Of a DNA stretch of 64,000 nt, positions 18,704-26,080 are shown piece by piece (the first letter of the stretch is position 1; each line of letters starts with the position of its first letter). The stretch comes from Neptunicoccus cionae (GTDB lineage: Bacteria > Pseudomonadota > Alphaproteobacteria > Rhodobacterales > Rhodobacteraceae), in contig NZ_BMKA01000002.1 of the NCBI RefSeq assembly GCF_014643735.1, positions 1,089,441-1,153,440 on the forward strand, written 5' to 3'. Under the pieces are notes generated by a model. It did no database searches. It was not told the DNA's origin and was given only the letters and a program-made list of their open reading frames with translations. A program made the position numbers and the translations under genes.

Positions 18704-19425
18704 GTGTCGATCCCCACGACCAGACCCGCGGCGAAACCGCCCCGCAGTTCGCAGACAGCGAACATGCGCCCCTGTCTTGCAACGAGGCCGCCGCGCTGTG
18801 CACAAAAGCCGCCCGAGGCGTCGGAATGAGCTGGGGCATGGCCGAAGAAGCAGGTTTCGCTGCCTCGTGGTTGGTGTCCCACGGTATCGACGGCCCGACC
18901 CAGTTGCGCAGCCATCTGGAGCAGGCTGACGGGTTGGAGTGGGAAGACCTCTGCCCCGCAGTTACGCCCGGTGCATGGCAGAATGCGAAAGGGCAGGCGG
19001 CCTGCCCGATCATTCTTGGCGCGACGCTGTGTGACTATGCGGATCTGCCGGAAGGGCCAGCGCCGGACTGCGAGATTTCTCTGGGTACGGTTAATTCTCC
19101 GATCCTTCTGGTGCCGTTCCTGTCCGAGCTTGGCCGTAAAAACGACCTGTCGTTTATGCTATGCTGGGACGGAGGGCAATTGCGCATCGACGGAACGGAA
19201 ACATGGCTCAGCGCGGCGGAAAAATCCTTAAGCGTTGCGAAACTTGCGCTGACTCTCGCCGTGGATAGCACGCCCTGTCACCAACCGTGCCCAAACGAAA
19301 CGCCCAACGCCCAAACCACCGCTGCAACCGTTGCAGCACTGGCGAATTTTGCCATGCGCACCACTGTGCCAGCCACAGAAGAGTCGCGCGCTGGCGCCGG
19401 ATCAACCCTCAGTGACAATGATTAA
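18700..19425 (+). CDS. DUF3726 family protein
   Basis: A 241-residue protein whose N-terminal part (LSCNEAAALCTKAARGVGMSWGMAEEAGFAASWL, about residues 24-58) matches my recollection of DUF3726 proteins. The middle contains NSPILLVPFLSELGR, and the C-terminal 40 residues are low complexity (Thr/Ala-rich). The start ATG 18700 overlaps the upstream stop (ATGA) and AGAGGAGG lies just before it. Coupling to the 558-residue unknown and co-occurrence with RidA argue that it is a part of the same enzyme system. No biochemical function is known to me. Confidence 0.72.
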   Translation: MSVDPHDQTRGETAPQFADSEHAPLSCNEAAALCTKAARGVGMSWGMAEEAGFAASWLVSHGIDGPTQLRSHLEQADGLEWEDLCPAVTPGAWQNAKGQAACPIILGATLCDYADLPEGPAPDCEISLGTVNSPILLVPFLSELGRKNDLSFMLCWDGGQLRIDGTETWLSAAEKSLSVAKLALTLAVDSTPCHQPCPNETPNAQTTAATVAALANFAMRTTVPATEESRAGAGSTLSDND

Positions 19426-19438
19426 TAAAGGACCTGTC

Positions 19439-19804
19439 ATGACACTCTCCCGCCTCAACCCCGGCCCCCGTATGAGCCAAGCCGTCACCATCGGAAACAT
19501 CGCGTTTCTGGCTGGGCAGGTGCCCGACGATCTGACCGCGGACATTACAACCCAAACCCGTCAAGTGCTGGCGAAACTGGATAAAGTTGTAGCCGATCTT
19601 GGCGCATCAAAGGCCGATATCGCATCCGTGCAAGTCTGGTTGGCCAATATGGAAGACTTTCAGGGCATGAATGCTGTCTGGGACGAATGGGTTTCAGCCG
19701 AAGCCCCGCCTGCACGGGCCACAGGCGGCACATCCCTCGCCCGCCCCGGCATGCGCGTCGAAATGATCGCCGTCGTAGCCCTGCCAGACGCTATGGCAGC
19801 CTAA
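19439..19804 (+). CDS. ridA: RidA family enamine/imine deaminase
   Basis: A 121-residue RidA/YjgF-type protein. Family marks are GNIAFLAGQVPDD, the middle VWLANMEDFQGMNAVWDEW and the catalytic arginine in PPARATGG, followed by VEMIAVVALP. RidA proteins hydrolyse reactive enamine/imine intermediates to ketones and ammonia. AAAGGA precedes ATG 19439, 13 bases after the DUF3726 stop, and a strong terminator follows, so this is the last gene of the operon. Its presence implies that the pathway makes an unstable enamine or imine, for example from an amine oxidation or dehydration step. It is probably pathway-specific instead of the housekeeping copy. Confidence 0.9.
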   Translation: MTLSRLNPGPRMSQAVTIGNIAFLAGQVPDDLTADITTQTRQVLAKLDKVVADLGASKADIASVQVWLANMEDFQGMNAVWDEWVSAEAPPARATGGTSLARPGMRVEMIAVVALPDAMAA

Positions 19805-19812
19805 ATAAAAAG

Positions 19813-19851
19813 AAAAAGCCGGAGCAGCAAAATCCGCTGCTCCGGCTTTTT
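19813..19851 (+). terminator. strong intrinsic terminator after ridA
   Basis: AAAAAGCCGGAGCAGC (19813-19828) pairs perfectly with GCTGCTCCGGCTTTTT (19836-19851) around a seven-base loop. The 3' arm ends in five T. Its last base coincides with the complement of the encoded CCA end of the tRNA on the other strand, so one hairpin ends the operon right at the tRNA 3' terminus. Confidence 0.92.
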
Positions 19852-19927
19852 GGTGACCCCGGCAGGATTCGAACCTGCAACCTGCCCCTTAGGAGGGGGC
19901 TGCTCTATCCAGTTGAGCCACGGGGCC
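19851..19927 (-). tRNA. tRNA-Arg (anticodon CCU), CCA encoded
   Basis: Read on the minus strand, the acceptor stem GGCCCCG pairs with CGGGGTC, the D arm is GCTC...GAGC, the anticodon stem GCCCC/GGGGC encloses the loop CTCCTAA with anticodon CCT, and the T arm is GCAGG-TTCGAAT-CCTGC. The discriminator A is followed by a genomic CCA. This reads AGG codons. The gene is complete and 77 bases long including CCA. Confidence 0.96.
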
Positions 19928-20380
19928 AGTGGTCGCTTGAAGCCATATTTGGGCGGCGGGGGCAAGTTGCAAGCGGTTTTTTGGGTGAGAATTTGCCGTG
20001 AAGAGGACTGGAATCATCTTTCAAGCCTATCGCTCACAACTTTCGAATTGGGGCTATAATGTGTCACGAACGTAGCTGAGTGTTTCCAAATAATCCGACA
20101 AATGCGCTGCACTTTTAGACAGGCGACCTATACCGCGTGTTTTTGAAAAACTTATTAAGTTAATAGAATCCGCGCCTTGCGACCTGTTGGATGAGACCAA
20201 GAGCCTGCGCGAATTACGAAGAATTGTTTGTATTCCTGCCTCTATTGTTTCCGAAACGGCGCTTATCCGCCGTAATTTCGCCCTGCATCTCAGGCATATT
20301 GATCAAGCTTAAATAGTATTCACGGCCTCGGGTGATTCCCCTGGTCCGTTCTGAGCGTGTATCAGAGAAAGGGGTGTCAC
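19928..20380. other. 453-base gap between tRNA-Arg and the Tad-like genes
   Basis: No confident gene lies here. The stretch is more AT-rich than its neighbours. It holds the perfect dyad AACTTATTAAGTT at 20149-20161 beside TTGAAA (20143-20148), a possible promoter with operator. A minus-strand frame is open from 20302 to a stop at 20054-20056 (82 codons) with protein-like ending AAHLSDYLETLSYVRDTL but no ATG; it could be a gene remnant. GAAAGGGG before 20381 is the ribosome site of the next gene. Confidence 0.5.
20149..20161. promoter_or_regulatory. perfect dyad AACTTATTAAGTT upstream of tadG-like gene
   Basis: The six-base arms are perfect around one central base. The core ACTTATTAAGT is identical to the core of the dyad in the exbB promoter (43867-43879) and partly shared with the site before hemP (35527-35541). 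It sits about 220 bases before the tadG-like start. Operator function is inference. Confidence 0.4.
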
Positions 20381-22042
20381 ATGTTGGCGTCATTGAAAAA
20401 GAAACTGGTTAAACACGAGTATAAAGATGATGAGAAAGGTTCCATCATCGTATTTGTACTCGTCGTATTCTCGGCAATGTTCCTTGTTGGCGGCACGGCT
20501 GTCGATCTCGCCCGCCATGAAAACCTGCGCTCTTCGATCCAGTACAACTTGGATCGTGCGGTTCTTGCAGCGGCTTCGCTAAAGCAGACACAGGACCCTG
20601 ATACTGTGGTGCAGGACTATATGTCTAAAGTGGTCACGATCGATGCCTTCACAGTGAATGTGGAATCAATCGTCGCCACCAACGCACGTACGGTTTCAGC
20701 GACAGCCACCGCCAATCTGGATACGTGGTTTCTTTCGATGGCTGGTATCGACGAGATGCCAATCACTGCAAGCAGCGCCGCTTCCGAGCGTATCCCAAAC
20801 CTTGAAATTTCCCTAGTGCTTGACGTGTCCGGATCAATGGCCGGCAGTAAACTGAGCAATCTGAAAACGGCTGCGAAGGAATTCGTGACGACCATGTTGA
20901 CCGGTGTGGACCCTGACACTGTCTCGATTTCGGTCGTTCCGTTCAATCACAATGTCACCCCGCCGGATTCGATCTTTAGCCGCCTGAATGTCGCGGTCAC
21001 GCACACTCTTTCAAATTGTCTGGATTTTTCCGATGCCAGCTTCAGTGAAGTTGCCGTCGATCCTTTGGATAATCTGGGGCAAGGAGTATTCACCGCGCTT
21101 TATGGTGGCTTTCAGGATTTCAACGAAAGTTATGAAACCTGCATGGGCGATGCAAAATATGAAATTATGCCCTACGAAAGCAATGAAGCCGATCTACACA
21201 GCAAGATCGACGGTCTTACTACCAGCGGTTGGACCGCGGCGCATCTGGGGATGAAGTGGGGACTGGCTCTGCTTGATCCGTCCTTCCGCACGATCGCTGA
21301 TGGCCTTATTGCTGACGGTGATATCAGCCCTGGCTTGTCCGGTATTCCGGCGGATTACACCGATAACGAAACCCTGAAAGTTGTTATCTTGATGGGGGAT
21401 GGTGCGAACACATACGAATTCCGCTTTAAGGATGAGTATCGGACCGGATTTTCGGACCTGTGGGAAGTCGTAGAAGAAGAGCCAGGTGATTTTACCCACC
21501 TGACCTACTACGGCAAAACCTACACTGGTAGCGGTTACGAAAAATACTGCGGTCAATATGGCATCACTTGCTATTATGGTGATCCGGTTGAGGTAACAAA
21601 TTTCTACCTGCGCAAACCCTCTACCGGCAGTCTGTTTGACATCTCGGACAACTCTTGGATTTCATCCACGGTGTTCAACCTTATCAAAGTTGCGCTGGGC
21701 ACAGTATCTTATCGTCAACTGCCGTGGGACGAGGCTTGGGGCAAGATGCCTGCCGATTATTACGACGACGTCACCAATCAAAACGCTTTCAACGATCTGG
21801 TAAATGTTTCCAGCCGGAACATGAGCGAGGCCGACACGGTGATGTCATCGGCCTGTACCGCAGCTGAAAACGCCGGGATCGTTGTTTATACCATCGGCTA
21901 TGAGACCAACAACACGACCTCGGGCAAGTTGAAGGATTGTGCCAGCACCGAAAGCCATTTCTATCCGGCTGCCGGTACAGACATTACCACCGTGTTCGCC
22001 TCTATCGCGGCGTCCATCCAAAAACTGAAGCTGACACAATAA
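20381..22042 (+). CDS. TadG-like pilus assembly protein with von Willebrand A domain
   Basis: A 553-residue envelope protein. A short basic N terminus is followed by DEKGSIIVFVLVVFSAMFLVG, a single pilin-like membrane anchor at about residues 22-45 as in Flp pilus TadG proteins. A von Willebrand A domain begins near residue 145 with the metal-ion site DVSGSM and runs to the C terminus, with a late second metal-site part around MGDGANTY. Several Cys pairs in the periplasmic part suggest disulfides. The start ATG 20381 has AAAGGGG upstream, so an earlier GTG is unlikely. It heads a three-gene set with two TadE-like proteins. No tadABC or flp genes are in the window, so it serves a pilus machine encoded elsewhere. 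Confidence 0.85.
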   Translation: MLASLKKKLVKHEYKDDEKGSIIVFVLVVFSAMFLVGGTAVDLARHENLRSSIQYNLDRAVLAAASLKQTQDPDTVVQDYMSKVVTIDAFTVNVESIVATNARTVSATATANLDTWFLSMAGIDEMPITASSAASERIPNLEISLVLDVSGSMAGSKLSNLKTAAKEFVTTMLTGVDPDTVSISVVPFNHNVTPPDSIFSRLNVAVTHTLSNCLDFSDASFSEVAVDPLDNLGQGVFTALYGGFQDFNESYETCMGDAKYEIMPYESNEADLHSKIDGLTTSGWTAAHLGMKWGLALLDPSFRTIADGLIADGDISPGLSGIPADYTDNETLKVVILMGDGANTYEFRFKDEYRTGFSDLWEVVEEEPGDFTHLTYYGKTYTGSGYEKYCGQYGITCYYGDPVEVTNFYLRKPSTGSLFDISDNSWISSTVFNLIKVALGTVSYRQLPWDEAWGKMPADYYDDVTNQNAFNDLVNVSSRNMSEADTVMSSACTAAENAGIVVYTIGYETNNTTSGKLKDCASTESHFYPAAGTDITTVFASIAASIQKLKLTQ

Positions 22043-22066
22043 TCAAAAGCAAAAAGCGAGCAGGTC

Positions 22067-22588
22067 ATGTTTAAGTTCTTAAACAAAATCAGGGGGTTCC
22101 GCGAAGACGAGCGCGGATCCTCCACAGCAGAATTTGTAATCGTGGCGACGACGTTTCTCACCGGTTTTTTCTGGGTGTTTGAAACCGGACTCATCATGAC
22201 AAAGCAGATGATGCTGGAGCGGGCGCTTGACATCACGGTGCGCGAGTTGCGCCTTTATGCCAGCCCGCTTTACACCCACGATTATATCAAGGAAGAAATC
22301 TGCGATAAGGCGCTGGTGTTCAACGACTGCTCCGATATGCTCTTCCTTGAGATGGATGAGTTCGATCCGTCTGTTGGCTATGCCAAGAACTATAAATGCT
22401 ATGACAAGGAAAACGAAATAGCACCGGTGACGACATGGTCCCCGGGTTCCCGCAACGAGATCGTTTATATCCGTGCCTGCATTATCATCGACCCGCTGAT
22501 GCCCAATGGCATAGCCCTGTTTCCGGGCACTTCTGAAACCGGTGTTCCCCTTGTTGCGGACACTGCCTTTGTGAACGAGCCTGACTGA
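22067..22588 (+). CDS. TadE-like pilus assembly protein (minor pseudopilin)
   Basis: A 173-residue protein with the TadE pattern: a short basic leader (FREDERG), then SSTAEFVIVATTFLTGFFWVF, where the Glu five residues after Gly mimics type IV prepilin processing sites. The periplasmic part carries four Cys, likely disulfide-bonded. It follows the TadG-like gene after 24 bases and its stop shares one base with the start of the next TadE-like gene. TadE/F/G proteins are needed for Flp pilus assembly, surface attachment and rosette formation in relatives. Confidence 0.85.
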   Translation: MFKFLNKIRGFREDERGSSTAEFVIVATTFLTGFFWVFETGLIMTKQMMLERALDITVRELRLYASPLYTHDYIKEEICDKALVFNDCSDMLFLEMDEFDPSVGYAKNYKCYDKENEIAPVTTWSPGSRNEIVYIRACIIIDPLMPNGIALFPGTSETGVPLVADTAFVNEPD

Positions 22589-23157
22589 TGCGACTGCTGA
22601 AACAGATAACAAACCGCCTGAATGCCCTGAAACGGGACGAATCCGGTGCGACAATGGTCGAATTCATGTTCGTTCTGCCGCTGATCGCCTTCTGGTTTGC
22701 AGGTACGTTCACTTTCTTTGATGCCTACAGCACTTGGACCCGTTCAGTGAAGGCAACCTATACAGTGGCGGATATTCTGTCCCGCCAAACTGAAGTGGAT
22801 GACGAGTATATCTCGGATATGAACACGCTGTTTGCTTCTATTATGGGAACGGACAGCAGCGAGACTTACATGCGGATCTCTAACATTAATCGCACTGAGG
22901 ACGGGCTGGAAATTGACTGGAGCGTTGGCACAGGCACTTATCCCGAACTCACGCGGAATCAGGACATCCCAGATGAGATTTTTCCGAACCTTCAAATCGG
23001 CGAAAGCACAATTCTGATCGAAAGTCACATCCCGTTCGTTCCCTTTCAGGAATATATCGGGATCGAAGCGCGGTTGCTGGTTAAAAAGTTGGTCATGAAC
23101 CCACGGTTCACATCAAAGCTGGCGAATTCGGATCATCCGTCAGGCGAATCCTCGTAA
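22588..23157 (+). CDS. second TadE-like pilus assembly protein
   Basis: A 189-residue protein with the same plan: leader with KRDESG, then ATMVEFMFVLPLIAFWFAG as the pilin-like segment with Glu at the fifth position after Gly. The remaining 150 residues are a soluble periplasmic domain without Cys. ATG 22588 overlaps the stop of the first TadE-like gene by one base. A hairpin terminator follows at 23177, closing the three-gene operon. Confidence 0.85.
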   Translation: MRLLKQITNRLNALKRDESGATMVEFMFVLPLIAFWFAGTFTFFDAYSTWTRSVKATYTVADILSRQTEVDDEYISDMNTLFASIMGTDSSETYMRISNINRTEDGLEIDWSVGTGTYPELTRNQDIPDEIFPNLQIGESTILIESHIPFVPFQEYIGIEARLLVKKLVMNPRFTSKLANSDHPSGESS

Positions 23158-23176
23158 ATCGCGACGTGAAAGATAT

Positions 23177-23208
23177 AAAATGGCGCTAGCGTAGGCTGGC
23201 GCCATTTT
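23177..23208 (+). terminator. intrinsic terminator after the Tad-like operon
   Basis: AAAATGGCGC (23177-23186) pairs with GCGCCATTTT (23199-23208), and the stem can extend inward through AGC/GCT. The 3' arm ends TTTTCCTTTT, consistent with rho-independent termination on the plus strand. Confidence 0.8.
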
Positions 23209-23391
23209 CCTTTTGAAAAGCATGCGTTTGTGCAAATCCGCAAAGTCTCTTCATACATGCTCTTCGAAAAGTCGGGCGAAACTCGTTTTCAAAAGCGTGA
23301 TTTGCGTCACCTCTTCGCCTGTTATTTTTATTGCTTTCCCGCGGTTTCGTGGAATGGTTGAGCCATTCAATTCATTGCGGAGATTTTTACT

Positions 23392-24003
23392 ATGGAAATA
23401 TCAATTATCCTGAAAGAGAAGAAACTGCCATTGCACGGGCCGGAGGTAAGCAACAACCTTCCCAAGGGCTTTGGCGTAAATTACAACGTGAACCTGCTGG
23501 ATGAGATTAAATCGGCTATGGTGGCGGCCACCAAGGCGAAGGCGATAGCAAATGCGTTGCAATCGGCGGAGTGGAAGTCAGAGACATCTTCAATTAAGAA
23601 CGGTCTAAAGTCTGAACCGGCTAACGGAGTGGTCGGGAAACACACGATCAAGTTCAAGGTGGACGGAACGGCCCTGTCTCTTAAGCCCCGCTGCCTGATT
23701 GCCGCGCCGAGTTCTGACAAGCTGGAACCGCCGACCAAGACGAACAGTGCCGCCGTGTCCAAAGCCTTGAAAGAACTAAAGGCGCTAGAGGCGAAATATG
23801 GTAGTATCATCACCACCAAAAAAGGTGATGGCCAGCATAAAACGAATACGATCTATTCAATGCAGCTTGGGGACAAGAAGATCATCCACTCCATCCCCAG
23901 TGCAGCGGATACCCATATTAAGGAAGGCAGCAAGAAAGCGGCCCTCGTGGATTGGGCGAAGGCGAAAAAGCAATTGTCGGCTTACTTGAAATCGCAAAAG
24001 TAA
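23392..24003 (+). CDS. lysine-rich protein of unknown function (203 aa)
   Basis: I do not recognise this protein. It has no signal peptide or membrane helix, a single Cys and an unusual number of Lys (about one residue in seven), so it is strongly basic. A long amphipathic helix is likely at about residues 36-60 and another at 120-137. The segment KKGDGQHKTNTIYSMQLGDKKIIHSIPSA is the most structured-looking part. GGAG nine bases before ATG 23392 supports the start. The 234-base leader is AT-rich and the gene stands alone between pilus and purine genes, which fits an accessory gene, possibly acquired. It could be nucleic-acid binding; that is a guess from charge only. Confidence 0.6.
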   Translation: MEISIILKEKKLPLHGPEVSNNLPKGFGVNYNVNLLDEIKSAMVAATKAKAIANALQSAEWKSETSSIKNGLKSEPANGVVGKHTIKFKVDGTALSLKPRCLIAAPSSDKLEPPTKTNSAAVSKALKELKALEAKYGSIITTKKGDGQHKTNTIYSMQLGDKKIIHSIPSAADTHIKEGSKKAALVDWAKAKKQLSAYLKSQK

Positions 24004-24046
24004 CTGGATCTCCGGCGGCGGTGCTGCCGCCGGAGGATTTCTTGCA

Positions 24047-25465
24047 TTATGGGAGTATGTCGCTCAGCCGGAGAAGGGCGATCCGTTCTACCTGCTTGCA
24101 AGCCGTTGCCAGTTCTGTGTCGCGGTCGTTGTGGATACGGGTTTTAAAGGCTGTCAGGATATCGTCCTTGGTCAGCCCCTTCACCGCAATGATGAACGGA
24201 AAGCCGAATTTTCCGGTGTATTCCTTGTTAAGCGCCTGAAAGGTTTCCCGTTCCTCATCCGTCAGCGCGTCCAACCCTGCCGAAGCCTGCTCTGATGTGC
24301 TCTCTGCGGTCAGTTGTTTGGCAGCGGCCAGCTTGCCCGCCAGATCGGGGTGCGCTTGCAAGACGCCAAGGCGCAGTTCGTCACTGGCACTGCGGAACAC
24401 ACGGCAGAGGGCAGAATGCAAGCCAATGGCGGTGTTGTGGGCGGGGCCAAGTTCCAGCCCGTGCGCGCCTTCAGCGATCCAGGGGGAGTGTTCAAAGATG
24501 CTGCCGTAGTGGGACACGAATGTGTCTTTGTCCATTTCGGTGGGGACTGTTTCGGCGTGGACAGGGGGGTGGTTTTCTTGCCAGTGTCGCGCGATGTCGA
24601 TGCGCCTTGCGTACCAGACGTCCTGCTTGGCTTTGACATACTCCACAAAGCGTTTGAGGGACTGGATGCGACCGGGCCGTCCAATCAGCCGACAATGCAG
24701 GCCGATGCTCATCATCTTCGGCGCGCCCGCTTCGCCTTCGGCATAAAGCGCGTCGAAACTGTCTTTGAGATAGGTGAAGAACTGGTCGCCCGAATTGAAC
24801 CCCTGCGCAGAAGCAAATCGCATGTCGTTGGCATCAAGCGTGTAGGGAATGATCAGTTGGTCACGCCCCTGATGTTCGCGCCAGTAAGGCAGATCGTCAT
24901 CATAGGTATCCGAACAATACTCAAACCCGCCTTCTTCGGACACGATATCCACGGTATTTGCCGAACAGCGCCCCGTATACCAGCCGCGGGGACGTTCGCC
25001 GGTGACTTCGGTGTGAAGGCGGACGGCCTCTTCCAGATCGGCCCGTTCCGACTCCTTTTCGTAATCCTTGTATTCGATCCATTTCAATCCGTGGGAGGCG
25101 ATCTCCCAGTCTGCGGATTGCATGGCTGCAACTTGATGCGGGGAACGCGCCAATGCGGTGGCGACGCCGTAGATGGTGACTGGAATATCCGCTCCGGTGA
25201 ACAAGCGGTGCAGCCGCCAGAAACCGGCGCGGGCGCCATATTCATACATGCTTTCCATGTTCCAGTGGCGCTGTCCCGGCCACGGTTGCGCGCCGACCAC
25301 TTCGGACAGGAAGGCCTCGGAGGCCGCATCACCGTGCAGCAGGCAGTTTTCGCCGCCTTCTTCATAGTTCATCACGAATTGAACCGCGATTTTGGCGTTG
25401 TTCGGCCAGTTTGCGGCAGGCGGATTAGGGCCGTAGCCCTGCATATTGCGTGGATATCGGTTCAT
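24047..25465 (-). CDS. puuE: bifunctional allantoinase (PuuE) - OHCU decarboxylase (UraD)
   Basis: A 472-residue fusion of two ureide enzymes. Residues about 1-305 are the polysaccharide-deacetylase-type allantoinase PuuE (FVMNYEEGGENCLLHGD, then SADWEIASHGLKW and GLHCRLIGRPGR). Residues about 315-472 are 2-oxo-4-hydroxy-4-carboxy-5-ureidoimidazoline decarboxylase, with LGVLQAHPDLAGKLA and the active-site FGFPFIIAVKG. The second domain completes uric acid conversion to S-allantoin and the first opens allantoin to allantoate. Hydroxyisourate hydrolase, the enzyme acting just before the decarboxylase, is divergent next door. No urate oxidase gene is visible in the window. Confidence 0.92.
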   Translation of the reverse strand: MNRYPRNMQGYGPNPPAANWPNNAKIAVQFVMNYEEGGENCLLHGDAASEAFLSEVVGAQPWPGQRHWNMESMYEYGARAGFWRLHRLFTGADIPVTIYGVATALARSPHQVAAMQSADWEIASHGLKWIEYKDYEKESERADLEEAVRLHTEVTGERPRGWYTGRCSANTVDIVSEEGGFEYCSDTYDDDLPYWREHQGRDQLIIPYTLDANDMRFASAQGFNSGDQFFTYLKDSFDALYAEGEAGAPKMMSIGLHCRLIGRPGRIQSLKRFVEYVKAKQDVWYARRIDIARHWQENHPPVHAETVPTEMDKDTFVSHYGSIFEHSPWIAEGAHGLELGPAHNTAIGLHSALCRVFRSASDELRLGVLQAHPDLAGKLAAAKQLTAESTSEQASAGLDALTDEERETFQALNKEYTGKFGFPFIIAVKGLTKDDILTAFKTRIHNDRDTELATACKQVERIALLRLSDILP

Positions 25466-25638
25466 GATCAGACTTCTTTTTGATGTTCATTTCCCAAACT
25501 ATACGAAAGTGTTGTCGAGTTTTATCAAAAAAAGATTGAAACTGCTGTTCTGTTTGCTGGCAGAAATGCCTTTGCGCCATCGCCCGCGAGGTGGTTGAAT
25601 GGGCCGTAGGGTTTGAGATTTTCAAGGAAGGAACCGGC

Positions 25639-25995
25639 ATGGCTGGATGGCTATCGACACATGTTTTGGACACGGCACGCGGGGTTCCCGCCGAGGGCAT
25701 CAAGATCGTGCTGTATCGTTTGTCCGGCGACGCCCGCGAACAGGTGGTTGAGATGGCCACCAATGATGACGGCCGTACTGACGCGCCGATCCTGCCCGCC
25801 GAGAGCTTTCAGACCGGAACATATGAACTGGTGTTTTATGCGGGTGACTACCTGCGGGCTTGCGGCGTTGCAGGGGGCGATGTTCTTTTTCTGGACGAGA
25901 TTCCGATCCGCTTTGGCATGGATGACGCAGAGGCCCATTATCATGTGCCGCTGTTGCTAAGCCCGTTCGGCTATTCCACCTATCGCGGCAGCTAG
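25639..25995 (+). CDS. uraH: 5-hydroxyisourate hydrolase
   Basis: A 118-residue transthyretin-like protein. It has the N-terminal LSTHVLDTARG with the catalytic His, Arg in IPIRFG, YHVPLLLSPFGYSTY and the C-terminal tetrapeptide YRGS that defines HIU hydrolases against true transthyretins. It hydrolyses 5-hydroxyisourate to OHCU, the substrate of the neighbouring fused decarboxylase. ATG 25639 follows AAGGAAGGAA; an in-frame start 16 codons earlier would add a non-family tail. The 173-base divergent region with puuE probably carries both promoters. Confidence 0.93.
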   Translation: MAGWLSTHVLDTARGVPAEGIKIVLYRLSGDAREQVVEMATNDDGRTDAPILPAESFQTGTYELVFYAGDYLRACGVAGGDVLFLDEIPIRFGMDDAEAHYHVPLLLSPFGYSTYRGS

Positions 25996-26080
25996 GCGCG
26001 CGGGACAAGGGAATGCTGGTCAAGACGGGTAAACCTGCGTAAGCCTTCGCGGAAATGTTCTGTTTTTCAACGGTTGCCCG

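Noticed and set aside
24314-25483. Long plus-strand open frame opposite puuE-uraD
   Set aside because: It is a shadow of the fused ureide gene, with Cys/His-rich, non-domain translation.
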